A program made the translations under genes and the position numbers. Under the pieces are notes generated by a model, which saw only the letters and a list, made by a program, of their open reading frames with translations, searched no databases and was not told the DNA's origin. Below are positions 34,390 to 45,204 of a DNA stretch of 64,000 nt, piece after piece. Positions within the stretch are counted from its first letter, which is position 1. Each line of letters opens with the position of its first letter. Origin of the DNA: Prosapia bicincta (taxonomy: Eukaryota > Arthropoda > Insecta > Hemiptera > Cercopidae); assembly GCA_036971475.1 (NCBI GenBank), contig JBAIZL010000376.1, positions 9,017,501 to 9,081,500 of the forward strand, in the 5' to 3' direction.

Positions 34390-35152
34390 ATCTGTCCTCT
34401 TTCTCTACTGTCACTTTTGCATTTCTGCTACCAATTTTTTTTTATATGAGCTTCCCGTGATGGTTGCTGCAAAGCTCCCCCCAGCCGACAATCACACTTT
34501 AAATGTCGAAAGTAAGTTAGGCCTACTATCTCCCGATTTTATCGCACCGACCTACCTTCTTCCTTTCAAAGTAAATAGTTTTGATTCTCTACTTTGTACT
34601 GTTAATAAATAAGTTGCATCACAATTATAGATATTATGAGCTGAATACTTATGGCTTTCTACAACTGTTTTTAAGATATCAAAAAATGTTGTTACATTGG
34701 TTTTGTTGAATCTTCGCGCTCTTATTAGATACATAGCTTCTGGGCTTCTCAGAGTGATGTTATGATGTCTCCTTTTAAGCTCTTCTACTCACTCCTTGTC
34801 TCCCATTTTTCTCAACATTAAAAGTGTTAAGAATATTGTTTTCTTATTACGAAACTGTATGCTATGTATCGTAAGACCTTATAAGTGATACCATGGAATT
34901 GTTCTTCCATATCAATAATATGGTGACAAAGTTATTCTTCCTGTTCTTCAGTGAAGATCTTTCTGTATTACCAACGACTTTCTTCTCATCAATTGCATCT
35001 TGATTCTTCTCTAGAACTCTTCGTCTGAGAGTATTTTTCGACAAATTATGCCACTGCTTTGACAAATTGTTGACTGTTTTTCCACCATTGAAAATGGCAT
35101 CTTGTTTCTTTTTACAGCTAATATAACCTCTTTCATCGGATCTGAACTCCAT
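34390..35152 (-). pseudogene. Pogo/jerky-type transposase
   Basis: Read from 35,152 downward. First comes an N-terminal psq-like helix-turn-helix region: GGKTVNNLSKQWHNLSKNTL, then a short VVGNTERSS segment before an acidic-to-hydrophobic stretch. In another frame near 34,770 ITLRSPEAM appears, equivalent to the conserved LRxPEA motif. Then RARRFNKTNVTTFFDILK (34,552-34,734 frame) and HNIYNCDATYLLTVQ, where the catalytic Asp-containing NVDETG motif is eroded (ATY for ETG). A decayed KVGA-type continuation runs to about 34,390 in yet another frame. At least three frame changes and the damaged motif make it dead. The order and spacing of these motifs are characteristic of pogo/Tigger/jerky proteins. 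Confidence 0.75.
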
Positions 35153-35751
35153 AATTGTGTCGATTTTCTACTGCATTTGTATGCCATCTTGATATGGTCT
35201 GTAACATTTCCAAATACAAGAAATAGGACACAACGAGAACATTATAAAAGGATTTAAATTGAATACATATTTATTAAACTTAGAAAATGAATAAACTAAA
35301 ATCAAGAATTTATTAAAAGATAAACAGTTGAACAAATATATACAAAGTTATACATGGGGCACTTTGCCCGCAATATTTAGTGGCCACTTTGCCTAGTACG
35401 ACACCATTACAGGAATTGTAATCTAAAACCTAGCCAGAATTGATAACAAATTTCAACCATCAATTGAAAACTTAAATTAAGACCATCCATCAGCACTTTA
35501 GTCCATAACTATCATCCTGTTATCTATTAAGTTAAAAATATAAACACTCGCCACTCACCAAAAGTCAGACCGGAAAAATAAGACTGTTTACAAAATCAAA
35601 TAGTCTTCGCCTCCACAGTCACAGCCAATACTGACACCATCAGTAGGCACTTGTTAACATGATTTCCACACGGCTGCAGCACTATACGGCCTAAAAAACT
35701 CAAATGACCACTTTACCCGCCTTGGCCACTTTGCCCGTCTTTCCCCTACAA
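35153..35751. other. Non-coding flank of the pogo/jerky element
   Basis: AT-rich, with repeated ggccactttgcc motifs near 35,384 and 35,724; probably the 5' non-coding part of the minus-strand transposon. Confidence 0.45.
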
Positions 35752-36115
35752 CAGCGGTTCTCAACCTGGGGGGCGCGCCCCCCTAGGGGGGCGTGGAAGA
35801 ATTCCAGGGGAGGCGTCAACAAATTAAAAAAAAATTGAATTTGATTTTGGACACAAACACACATCATTGAAATTTCTTTATAGCTTAATAGAGCTATAAA
35901 GCTCTCTATCTTTACTCAATAAAATGTAAATGAGCGTCTGCCACAGTCCCACTCCTGTCCACCACAAGCGCTACTTGTCACACAGAATCCAGTTGTGCAT
36001 TCTCCTCCGCCTGTGAATGTAGCTTTATTGTAATTATTATATTAATTGTGTTGTTAATTGTTATCGCCATAACATTGACAAATATTGTGTGTTTTAGTGG
36101 TTAGTTGCTATTAAA

Positions 36116-36676
36116 ATGAATATATCAGTACGAAAGAAAAGACTCTACAGTGATGACTATATTAAATACGGGTTTACATTTATTGAGAAAAACGGTAGTC
36201 ATTTACCTCAGTGCGTAATTTGTCATGTAGTTCTGAGTAATGATGCAATGCGACCTGGACGTTTGGAACGCGTAGTGAATCACGTCAAATCCAGTGCTTT
36301 GAACACCAGACTTTTTCGAGTGTTGTGTCAAGAAGTGAACAGTGATCAAGAAACACTTCTCTTTCACACCGAAGTTCATTGGTTGTCTAAACGTAATATG
36401 CTTGCAAGATTGTTCAACTTGAAATCAGAAGTTGAAATCTTTTTGATGAGTTCAAGTGAAGAACTGTACAAGAAATTTACAGATTACAAATTTATCTTTC
36501 ACCTGGCATATTTGTCAGACTTTTTTGAAACAATAAATCTTCTGAACCTAAAGTTACAAGGTCAGAAAAATACTTTGAAGAACTATGATTCAATTAAGAG
36601 TTTTGCTGAGAAGATGGCTCTTGGCAACGCCGCCTGCACATTTCGCAGCCGAACTTTTCTTCCTTTCCAAAATTAA
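36116..36676 (+). pseudogene. hAT transposase, BED finger joined to catalytic part
   Basis: The 186-codon frame begins like ZBED/SCAND3-type hAT proteins: DDYIKYGFTFI, then CVICHVVLSNDAMRPGRLE as the first half of a BED zinc finger (two Cys) and a His near VNHV. It then jumps directly to NTRLFRVLCQEV and LLFHTEVHWLSKRNMLARLF, which in the family lies roughly 250 to 350 residues further on, so an internal deletion removed the end of the finger and much of the catalytic domain. Intact proteins bind the terminal repeats and cut the element out. This product would lack the early catalytic residues. The frame ends at a stop 13 bases before the next one. Confidence 0.85.
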
Positions 36677-36688
36677 ACAACCTCCTCG

Positions 36689-37156
36689 ATGGACCTAGTA
36701 AATGAAATGAAGGACCTAATATCTGAGCATTTGTTGTCTCTGAGTAACAAAATCGGAGCCTATTTCCCAGATATAGGCTCGGAAAACTGGGAATTCAAGT
36801 TAACAAGAGACCCCTTTCAAATCAACATTGATATACTTCCTGATCACATTAAAAAACAAACAATTGACTTGCAATGTGATTCCAAAGCTAAATTGGATTT
36901 CCCAAACATGGATCTCGAAGATTTCTGGCTACTATATCTTCCTGTTTACCCAGAAGTAGCAATGGATGCAGTCAAGTTGCTTGTACAATTTTCATCAACT
37001 TATCTATGCGAGACAGGATTTTCAGCCCTGGCTAATATAAAATCTAAATACCGAGCCAGACTAGATGTGGAAAGTGACCTGCGGTGTTCTTTGTCAAAAT
37101 TTCATCCAAACATACAAAAAATAGTTAACAAGAAACAGTGCCAGCCCTCACACTAG
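36689..37156 (+). pseudogene. hAT transposase C-terminal part with dimerisation domain
   Basis: 155 codons, separated from the upstream part by a stop in the other phase. It carries MKDLISEHLLSLSNKIGAYF, WEFKLTRDPF, and the hAT dimerisation motif VQFSSTYLCETGFSALANIK followed by YRARL. The region up to IQKIV matches the usual C-terminus of Charlie-type transposases. Together with the upstream frame it is one broken gene. Confidence 0.88.
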
Positions 37157-37438
37157 CACTACAAAAGTAGCGAACATTTTTCTGGTAACATTATTGATAT
37201 TTTGTTGTGATTTTTTCGATGATTTGTGAAAATAAAATTTGTATTTGAGCATATATGATTTTATATTACTTACCCTTACTAGAATATGTCTAGCCTAAGT
37301 TCAAAGTCATTTTACTCAAACATAATGTAAGTAAATTTATCATATATAAGTCTAAATTAACTTAATCCGTAAAGGGAGGCGTGACCTCACACCAAAGTGT
37401 GAAGGGGGGCGCAGAGCCTAAAAGGTTGAGAACCCCTG

Positions 37439-38107
37439 CCATAGAGGATCACCCGTATATCCCTATGACGTTCGATAACGGTAAAAGACTCAGCACCATT
37501 AAAACCCTCCGATTGATCATTTTCTAGTTTTTTTTGCCTTCTGTTATTTTGACCCCGTCACTCCTTTACAACTCCCATAGAGCCCCACCCGTCCATCCCC
37601 GTTAAAGTTTGTTCTCTTGTATCCCCGTCAGCTTTCGATAGTTGTACACGTTTATGAAAACTAACAACCAGGACTTATGTGAGTTGAGTAAATAATTAGC
37701 CAGCTGAAATGAAGAAGGGACATTCTAATGTTTATGTTTTCACCATGATTACACACACCCAGTGTCTTACAGTATAAACATTTGACTAGTCAGACAGTCG
37801 CACCATAGTGGCAACACTGTTGGTTCTCGTATCGTTAGTGGCGTGGGAATAATATACACACCGGCTGCCATATTGTTATTAGACTGAACGAAAATATACA
37901 GTGGCTGCCATATTGATGCCTAAATGAAATGCTGCCGTATTGATAGTACTTCAGTCAATTTTGTATTTTTAAGATTTTATGAAATTAAAGTACATGAAGT
38001 AGTATCAAGTTTATTAGAAATAAATTATACACGATGAAAAACATATATACTTCACTCCTTCAAGTGGCTGCCATATGGTTGCAAAATGAAATGCTGCCAT
38101 ATTGATA
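37439..38107. other. No gene; short dispersed repeats
   Basis: A ~43-bp direct repeat starts ggctgccatat and ends attgatag (37,903-37,946 and 38,066-38,108), with a further gctgccatattg at 37,864. Otherwise unassigned. Confidence 0.6.
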
Positions 38108-38111
38108 GCGG

Positions 38112-38112
<1 letters not shown>

Positions 38113-38174
<62 letters not shown>
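38113..38174. repeat. (AT)n microsatellite
   Basis: About 60 bases of AT dinucleotides. Confidence 0.95.
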
Positions 38175-38176
<2 letters not shown>

Positions 38177-38626
38177 AATTATTTTTTGTTCACTACTGAT
38201 ATATATTGAAAGTAATCCTTTCTACATTTTTGCATTCTCAAGGTGTAATTTCTGTTTTACATATACTCTTTCAAAGTTAATCGGCCACGCCTTTTCAATA
38301 CGTACAGTATAACTTTAACAATTATTGCAACAATTTAATTTTCTAATATTAGTTATTTTTGAAACAAAACTTATTTAATTCTTATTTATGATTTTTTTAA
38401 AACAACTAGACAGTTTTATGCTATTAAATTTACAAATTAAATTATTTTGTACAAGAAATATACGTAATAAGATTATCCAGTTTTAAGATATCTGTTATCT
38501 ACATAAAGATATTATAAAGAAATATACTCGATTTAAAATGTGTTATGATATTCATTAATCACCCAAATAAGTAAGTACTCGTATGTAGATAAATATCCAA
38601 GTTTTATAATTAATATATATATATAT
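38175..38626. other. AT-rich DNA, no gene seen
   Basis: No motif recognised; ends in a short (AT)n run next to the PLE tail. Confidence 0.55.
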
Positions 38627-39010
38627 ATATAGATTCGTTCGGCGAATCTTATTAATCCTTAAACAATAGCTTATGACTATCCGAACTTTAAATTTAGTAA
38701 ATTTGTTAAAACTTAATGAGACACAACGTTTTCGATCGCTATGTGCCGATCTTCATCAGTGTCTTCTGCTTGGAGATGTTGGGTCAAGCGGTGACGGTTT
38801 TAAAGGTATGTTTTCGATAGTATCAAAGAGTATGTGTGATTTATATTGTGTTTGTTCGTTTAATTTTTTTGTACTTTGTATTTTTGTGTGTCTGTAAATT
38901 TCATATTGTTCTAGTGTGTTGAAATGTGGTTCTTTTTTGTTGATGTGTAGGATTTCTAGGTTGTGGTAAATGTCTATGTATTTATATCCTGTTTCATTTA
39001 TGTGATTGTA
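38627..39010 (-). mobile_element. Penelope-like element copy e, 3' end only
   Basis: Reverse complement of the PLE 3' tail: gttcggcgaatcttatt at 38,638 through the HHR-like motif to about 39,010. A 74-codon plus-strand frame across it is an antisense shadow. The copy lies directly beside an (AT)n run. Confidence 0.82.
38719..38764 (-). ncRNA. Hammerhead motif, PLE copy e, cleavage base changed
   Basis: On the minus strand: AGACA (38,764-38,760), CTGATGA, extra A, GATC with loop and GATC, GAA, AACGTT, then G where other copies have C (plus-strand position 38,724), then TGTCT. Hammerheads do not cleave after G, so this copy should be silent even though all stems are intact. Confidence 0.6.
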
Positions 39011-40635
39011 AAAACAACTTTTAATTTAAATTTCCTATTGAAATTCTCATTAACTTTTTGTCGTTGAATTTAAATATATAATTTTATTAATGACATTGGA
39101 TTTTCTTTGTCTTACCATGTTAAATTTTACCTTGTAGCAATTTGATAAATTTTAATATTGATATTAGTCATTTAAATTTGAGTAATTTATATTTAATCTC
39201 CACCATTTAGATAGGTTTTCAATAAAAAGTCAGTTGCTTATACATTTTTTTTCTAATGAAAAATCAATTTTATAATACTTGTGTATTAATTGAAATCTGT
39301 ATTTATATTTTTGAAATTTGTATTTAAAAATAATAAATGGTTATTTTGTTACTAAAATTTTGACTTGGGCCAAAAACCTTCACTTCACTTCGCTCCCCTT
39401 CTCCCGCGGTTGTTTCCCTGGAGTATGGAATGTTTTAGCGGACGATTTTAAGGTCATCTTCATTACTGACTTAAACAAAACAATAAATATTAAATTATCA
39501 AACAATCAAGTTTACATTCAATTTAATTAACGTCTCTCCCGCAACAGATCCACCCCAAATTGTTAATTTGTTAAACAAGCATATTATAGTGAAATAGAGA
39601 GTTGAAATAACATAACACCATCTGAGACTTGTTTTACAGTCTCGTAAAATGAACTGATTTTAATTAATACAATTATCCTGGAGTATCAGATGTGTTTTTG
39701 CTCCATTAGTGCCGAATACAACGGGGCGTTTGTGTCAAAAAAGATCTTTCTAGTAGAGAGATTATTATGTTAAAGCCTTGTTATACCGAATAAAGCGAGA
39801 GCTTTTGCACAAATGTAATTAAAATCCAAAAGAAAATGCTAGATTTTTTATAGCCCAAAACCAGGTAAACTTATTGTTGATAATAACATTTCGATGCAAA
39901 ATGAGACCAATATTATTATAAACCTATAGAATTATAAAGCTAAGCAATACTATATATGTTAAATTATATATAAAACTAGAAGAGAAATTAAAAAAACCCC
40001 TTATACAACTGTAACGTAAATAGCTATATACACAGCAACCCAGAACTTAGAGATACTTGAAGTGAACATAACACTAAAAGTTAAAACTAACTAAAATGGA
40101 ACGGATATTATTTAAAGGAAATTATTAACTGTAAAATTTGGTCGTGACGTAAAAAGGCGATGTCACAACCAAATGCCCTTCTTTAGCCTCCTCAAAGATC
40201 ATAATATTAACACTCATTGGACTTTTACATACCTCATGGTCCTGGCACATCCAAAAGGCGGGCCCGGGAGTGGGTGCAGACTATAAATGCATTACCTTTT
40301 CAAATTTAGTGAAGCTGAAATATTTAATTTCTGATAACTGAATTACATGTACTATATCAATTATGTCTTTTTCTGTTTAGGAAATAGAGTTCTAGTTATT
40401 TCCTGAACCAAGACTGAATTTTTTTGGGCCAGGTATATTTTCTAGTTTTCGCAATTCCTTCATTACAATTTGGTAAGCAAAACCTCAATTTGATCGCTCT
40501 CTATTTTTGTAATCGGACATTCGCAGGATTCTTTTTACCTCTTCTTAATTTTTTTTGCAGCTCTTTCTTTGCTTCTCTATAATTATCTTAGATTTCGGGA
40601 TTTCCTTTTGTTCTGATTGCCTTTCTCTCTGATTC

Positions 40636-40638
<3 letters not shown>
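39011..40638. other. Unassigned AT-rich DNA
   Basis: No coding motif. A more GC-rich patch at 39,370-39,430 (cttcgctccccttctcccg) and one at 40,240-40,290 are unexplained. Confidence 0.55.

Positions 40639-40672
<34 letters not shown>
40639..40672. repeat. (CT)n microsatellite
   Basis: About 16 CT repeats. Confidence 0.93.
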
Positions 40673-40674
<2 letters not shown>

Positions 40675-41372
40675 CTTTGTGTGCGCTCGTGTGTGTAATT
40701 AGGTATTAAATATAAAAATAAAATATGTACTTGCATGGCAAAAATAAATGAAATTAGGTCCAATTGCACAGTTAGCGATTGTAATACAGATGATTTTATG
40801 TACCTCAATAAAATTCTTATGTATGAGACTCAAGAATCAATCAAATTATTTCCATAAAATAAAGGTAAACGGAAAATCACCGTAATGAATTTTAAAAAAC
40901 TACATATTTTTATATTAGTCCTAATTAAATCTGAAGTGTATATACTTATTTATTTTACTACACTATTTATCATGTTACAAACGTACAACAATTACAATAG
41001 ATTTATTTATATTACCATAGTTTCGTAAAATTATTTTTGTTTGAATTTCCGAATGTTCAAGAGCAAAGAAATGAATCCGAAAACGATTTGGAAACTGTGT
41101 AAGAATTCCTTAAGACTAACACATAACGCTACTGTCAAATCACCTACACAGACCACACTCACCTAGAGCTTTAAAAAAATCCATCCAACATACCTGATAC
41201 ATTGAAGAAATTAGTGTTTTGTGATGGTAATTGTATTCGGCTCGTGATAGACTATTGTGAATGACCTTACATTTGCGTTGTCTTAAAGCTAGACAAATTG
41301 TATTATTTTCTCTCACATACTTGAGGCAGCTCTTGTTAGATATAAACCCTCTCCCAAATAATCTAGCCTAAC
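40673..41372. other. AT-rich DNA, no gene seen
   Basis: Nothing recognised. Confidence 0.55.
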
Positions 41373-41660
41373 TTGTCTGTCGAAAATTGCGTCTCCACCT
41401 TTCGTCCTATCTCTGTGGGTGTTCAGCAGGCTTCCATCCTAGGCCCGCTCTTCTATCTCCTCTACACCAATGACATCCCCTCCATCCAAACGTCTACCAT
41501 TCCCTCTATCCGGATGACGCTATGTTCATGTAAAGTTTGGAGCACACCCAACACCACAAAGACGATCCAGACGCAACAGGACTCCCTGTCACTGTGGCTC
41601 TAGAAGTGGAGAACGAAATTAATTATTGATAAATCAGAAGCCTGCTTCTCCTCTAACCAA
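41373..41660 (+). pseudogene. Jockey-type non-LTR reverse transcriptase fragment
   Basis: The frame reads FRPISVGVQQASILGPLFYL then LYTNDIPSIQTS, the RT motif around the conserved GVPQGSILGP and YINDIP of Jockey-clade elements, with QQA for PQG. Downstream in shifted frames a DDA (the catalytic Asp pair, near 41,515) and then WRTKLIIDKSEA (near 41,607) follow, as expected after the active site. Endonuclease, the RT fingers and the 3' end are missing. Composition is more GC-rich than the surroundings. Confidence 0.72.
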
Positions 41661-44600
41661 CGTATTTAATTAATATCAGGGGGGAACGCTCACGATTAAG
41701 CTACTCGGTTACGCAACCCCCAAACCAGAGACCAATATAAAAAATAATAAATTTATTTCTTATGTAAGAATTATGTACATTGCTATGAGCGATTATTCAT
41801 CATATAACATGATCTATCATTATAAATAGTAATAAAAACGTCAGAGCCGCTGTGATCAGACAGCCTCATTCGGCTTGGGTGTAAGAAAACCTGCAATACC
41901 CAGTGACGACACTCCTAATAGGAAAAAAGTAATACCTATTCAATAAATCGTTGAGTAATATTTATTATATACCTTGCTGGTCATTAAATAAGATGTTGCT
42001 ATTGATTATTCATTATCAGTATAATGTTCATTAGGAAATAAATTTTGTAAAGGTTTCTAAAATATTTCAAATAAAAATAAAAATATTTAATGATACGAGT
42101 CTTCAATGATCAATAAATCATTAAAACAAATCTACAATAAAATCTTGAATATAATTTTCCTTATCCATTGAACTATAACATTTAATTTAGTAATGGATTT
42201 ATATAAACAGAAACAAACTTTATTATATTATATTCATAGGTAGTTAGTGTTGTTGATCTGTATTAATTTTAAGCCTTTAAACATATAACTAAAGAATAGA
42301 AAAGGTAAAACAAAACAAATTATAAACAAATATACAATGATAAATGAAAAAGTTCAAAATTATATTAGCACCTACTTCAATTATACGAACTCTGACTATA
42401 CGAATCGCATTTAAAAATCTAAAAGGAAAATAGTTTTATTTTCCGCGGATAAACTAAAATTCAATCAGATAAGGGATTTAGGTGGTGATCAGGTGGCTGA
42501 GATACACGGCGTTGGATAATTAACGATTTCAGACTTTAAAGAAAGCGAACCTACCTTTTAAGCATCGTGTAGATGCTGGAAAACGAATAAGAAATTTTTT
42601 CAAGTAAATCAATAAAGACAGCAAAAACAAAAAAAGGAAATGCATTTTTAACGTGGATTTTGCAACAACGTTTAATGGGATTACCCAATTTCGGATTCAA
42701 TTATTGTTTAAAAGCTAAGATGTTTGAGAATTTGTTAAAACGCTTTAAAAAATAACTTTAAAAAAAGGGTTGTTTCTACGATTTCCAAGTTATATGCAGT
42801 AATTATTTGCACAATTAGTTCACAGAATTTTCAAAAAAACCCAACTATCCGAATTTATTTGATAATCTGGACCGAAGAGATTACGATAATTTGATCTCTA
42901 ATTTAACAAATAATAATTTGATCTCTACTTTGAAATGTGTAAATATATTGTAAATTATACACAGTGTTGTCTAGTAGCTAGGCATTAACATAAGGTAGGA
43001 ATTGTTTATTGCTACTTCCCCGCTATACAACCTGAGGATAGATGTTTTAAAAACGACAATATTATGGAACTTTTCTGTCTCTAGTAGAGGGAACAACAGG
43101 GAACTACAATTCCCTTATAGTAACCAGAAAAACGTAATAGTTTATAAATGTCTAAAACACGTGTAGTAAATGGAGAAATTAATTTTTTTTAAATAAATAC
43201 AGACTCCCGTTTAATTTATTAGTGGATAATAAATAAATAACTTTTCAAAGTTCACAGTAATTATAGTTGAAGATATTGACTTACAAATAGTTTAACTTAT
43301 AGAACCATTTCAACATTCTTTGAATGATTTACACGGAATGTGATTGCTGTAGATGCTTATAAATATAAAGGATAATATCTCCTTACACGTTTTGTCTAAT
43401 AAATGTCTTATATCTATAAAATAGACCTATGGAAGAAATAATTGAATAGCTCGTGTTTGTATCATGATGTGCTATTCTATATCCCAATATCACCTACATA
43501 ATTCTTTATTTCTCACGTTCCCTAGATTAAAAGTTAGTCAGAGTACGAAATTCGGTAAAATATAATGGGGAACTTGTAATCAAGGGAAATAAAAACCCAT
43601 TTTGAGAAATTGCCTAATAATTTTTGCTACGTACATTGAATGATTTTCACATTTCGTTTTGGTAGGATTATTAGCTAACAACAATCCCATTTTGTTACTA
43701 GAGAAGCGCAATAGCTTACAATTGTCTAAAAAAATGTATATTGAGAACAATGTTTTCTGCCTGAAAACTTCTCGTGCTGCTCAATTAATCTCACCTTTAC
43801 CCCACCGATATTTACCTTCAGTTGTCTGACACTTCAATTCATTTAATACGAGTTATCAAGTTGTTTTCCCTTTCCAGTTTCACAATAATACCATTATGCC
43901 TAATTGGTTTTGCGATATAATATACTATGAATGGCAATGCCATCCTTCTACAGTTTTTTTGCTAGTAGAGTAGCTGTTTTCTATAAAATTGCCATATTAC
44001 CGAGACACATGTTTGTTAAAGAGGCTTGGTCAAAGTACTTAGATGTTATAGATCAATAATTTGTAGTTTGAAGAAAATTTGTAATTTATCATCGATAAAT
44101 ATATATCTTGTGGTTGCCACGTCTTACGACGCCTAAAAGGTTCCTCTTGATACAAGAGGCTATGGAATAGCGAATTATTCATTCCCTACCAAATCTTTGT
44201 AAAAGGTTATAGCATTTTATATTATTATCAGATTTCACTACTTTCAATAGTAAAAAGTTAAAGTAATAGGTATACAAAATGTTTAATGTGTGAATTTAAA
44301 ACATTGCCAATTGAAGGTTAGCGTTTAAATAAAACTTATTATTATTTACGCATGAATGAAACTACATCGGGCAATGATCCTAGCCTTGTATTTACACATT
44401 GGCTCGTGAATAATGAGGCCTATATTCCGTAGCATGCTATAATTCTTTTTTCACCACTCTCTCTTTATTACAATTTTGGTTGTGTTCACTATACTTTTCT
44501 CCATCTCTTCCTTCACATTTTCCTTTCCTTCTGCTTATCTCTCTGTCACTCTTTCTCTATTTCCATTTCTATCTTACCAGTTTTACTCTTTCCCTCATTA

Positions 44601-45076
44601 TCTGTTTCTCTTACTCTCCCTACCCGATTTACACCCTTTATTTTTCTATCACTGCCAATATTTCTCTGATTTATCCATATTGATTTTATTCTTGGGTACA
44701 CATACAGCTTTATATTTAACCTTTTTCTCCATTGATGGTAGATCTTCCCAGTAAACATTTTAAATACTCCTGAGTTCAAACACATTTAAATTCAAAATAA
44801 ACTCAAATACTAAACGCTTGTTCCATTTGCTAAAATATACATAAACGTATTATTTATACTACATAACTTACTATGTAAATATGGTTTAAACATTATGTCT
44901 TATTGTGTCACGGTAAATAATACTTAACAGTGGCTGAAACAAGAAGTAAGATATACAATATCAAGGGAACAGGGGTACAATATATTACCATGAAAATATT
45001 GGAAAATACCCCAATACACAAACCTAACAAAAAATAACACAAAAATAATACAAGTTACTTAAGATTAGACTCTTAT

Positions 45077-45111
45077 CTACTTTTCGATAACCATGTCATT
45101 ATCATCATCAG
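45077..45111 (-). ncRNA. Decayed hammerhead-like motif
   Basis: Minus strand: CTGATGA (45,111-45,105), one extra T, a perfect 5-bp stem II GATAA/TTATC around TGACATGG, then GAAA. Stem III and stem I are not convincing. It shows the same extra base after CTGATGA as the PLE motif. Confidence 0.3.
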
Positions 45112-45135
45112 ACGTCTTATTTCAAAATTGCAATC

Positions 45136-45204
45136 TAGCAAACAAGAAGCTAAAATTTAGAGTGACCCTAGAAGTCACTCTGATTTGTAACTTCTTGTTT
45201 GCTA
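45136..45204. repeat. Two-step hairpin
   Basis: Outer arms tagcaaacaagaag (45,136-45,149) and its exact reverse complement (45,191-45,204). Inner arms agagtgac (45,159-45,166) and gtcactct (45,174-45,181) with a 7-base loop. Confidence 0.8.

Larger units (their letters stand above)
34238..35751 (-). mobile_element. Pogo/jerky-type DNA transposon fossil
   Basis: Bounds are tentative. The right end (35,725-35,751) read on the minus strand is TAGGGGAAAGACGGGC followed by AAAGTGGCCAAGG; near 34,238 the plus strand reads TGTGGGGTAAAGGGGCC then AAGG, a loose inverted match. Further ggccactttgccc copies occur at 34,219, 35,357 and 35,384. The transposase remnant in between is on the minus strand. 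Confidence 0.45.
35752..37438 (+). mobile_element. hAT (Charlie-like) DNA transposon, internally deleted
   Basis: The left end CAGCGGTTCTCAACC (35,752) and right end GGTTGAGAACCCCTG (to 37,438) are inverted repeats of the kind found in hAT-Charlie elements. GC-rich subterminal runs follow inside (ggggggcgcgcccccc on the left, aaggggggcgcagagcc on the right). The flanking 8-mers CCCTACAA and CCATAGAG agree at five positions, a decayed target duplication at best. It encloses the transposase remnants at 36,116-37,156. Confidence 0.88.

Noticed and set aside
34382..34612. 76-codon plus-strand frame
   Set aside because: Opposite strand of the decayed pogo/jerky transposase.
43031..43068. CTGAGGAT...CGACAATATT resembling a hammerhead tag
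   Set aside because: The GAA box reads GAC and stem I does not pair, so it is not separable from chance.
44476..44754. 92-codon Ser/Phe/Leu-rich frame
   Set aside because: Lies in a pyrimidine-rich tract that is open in two phases; no domain.
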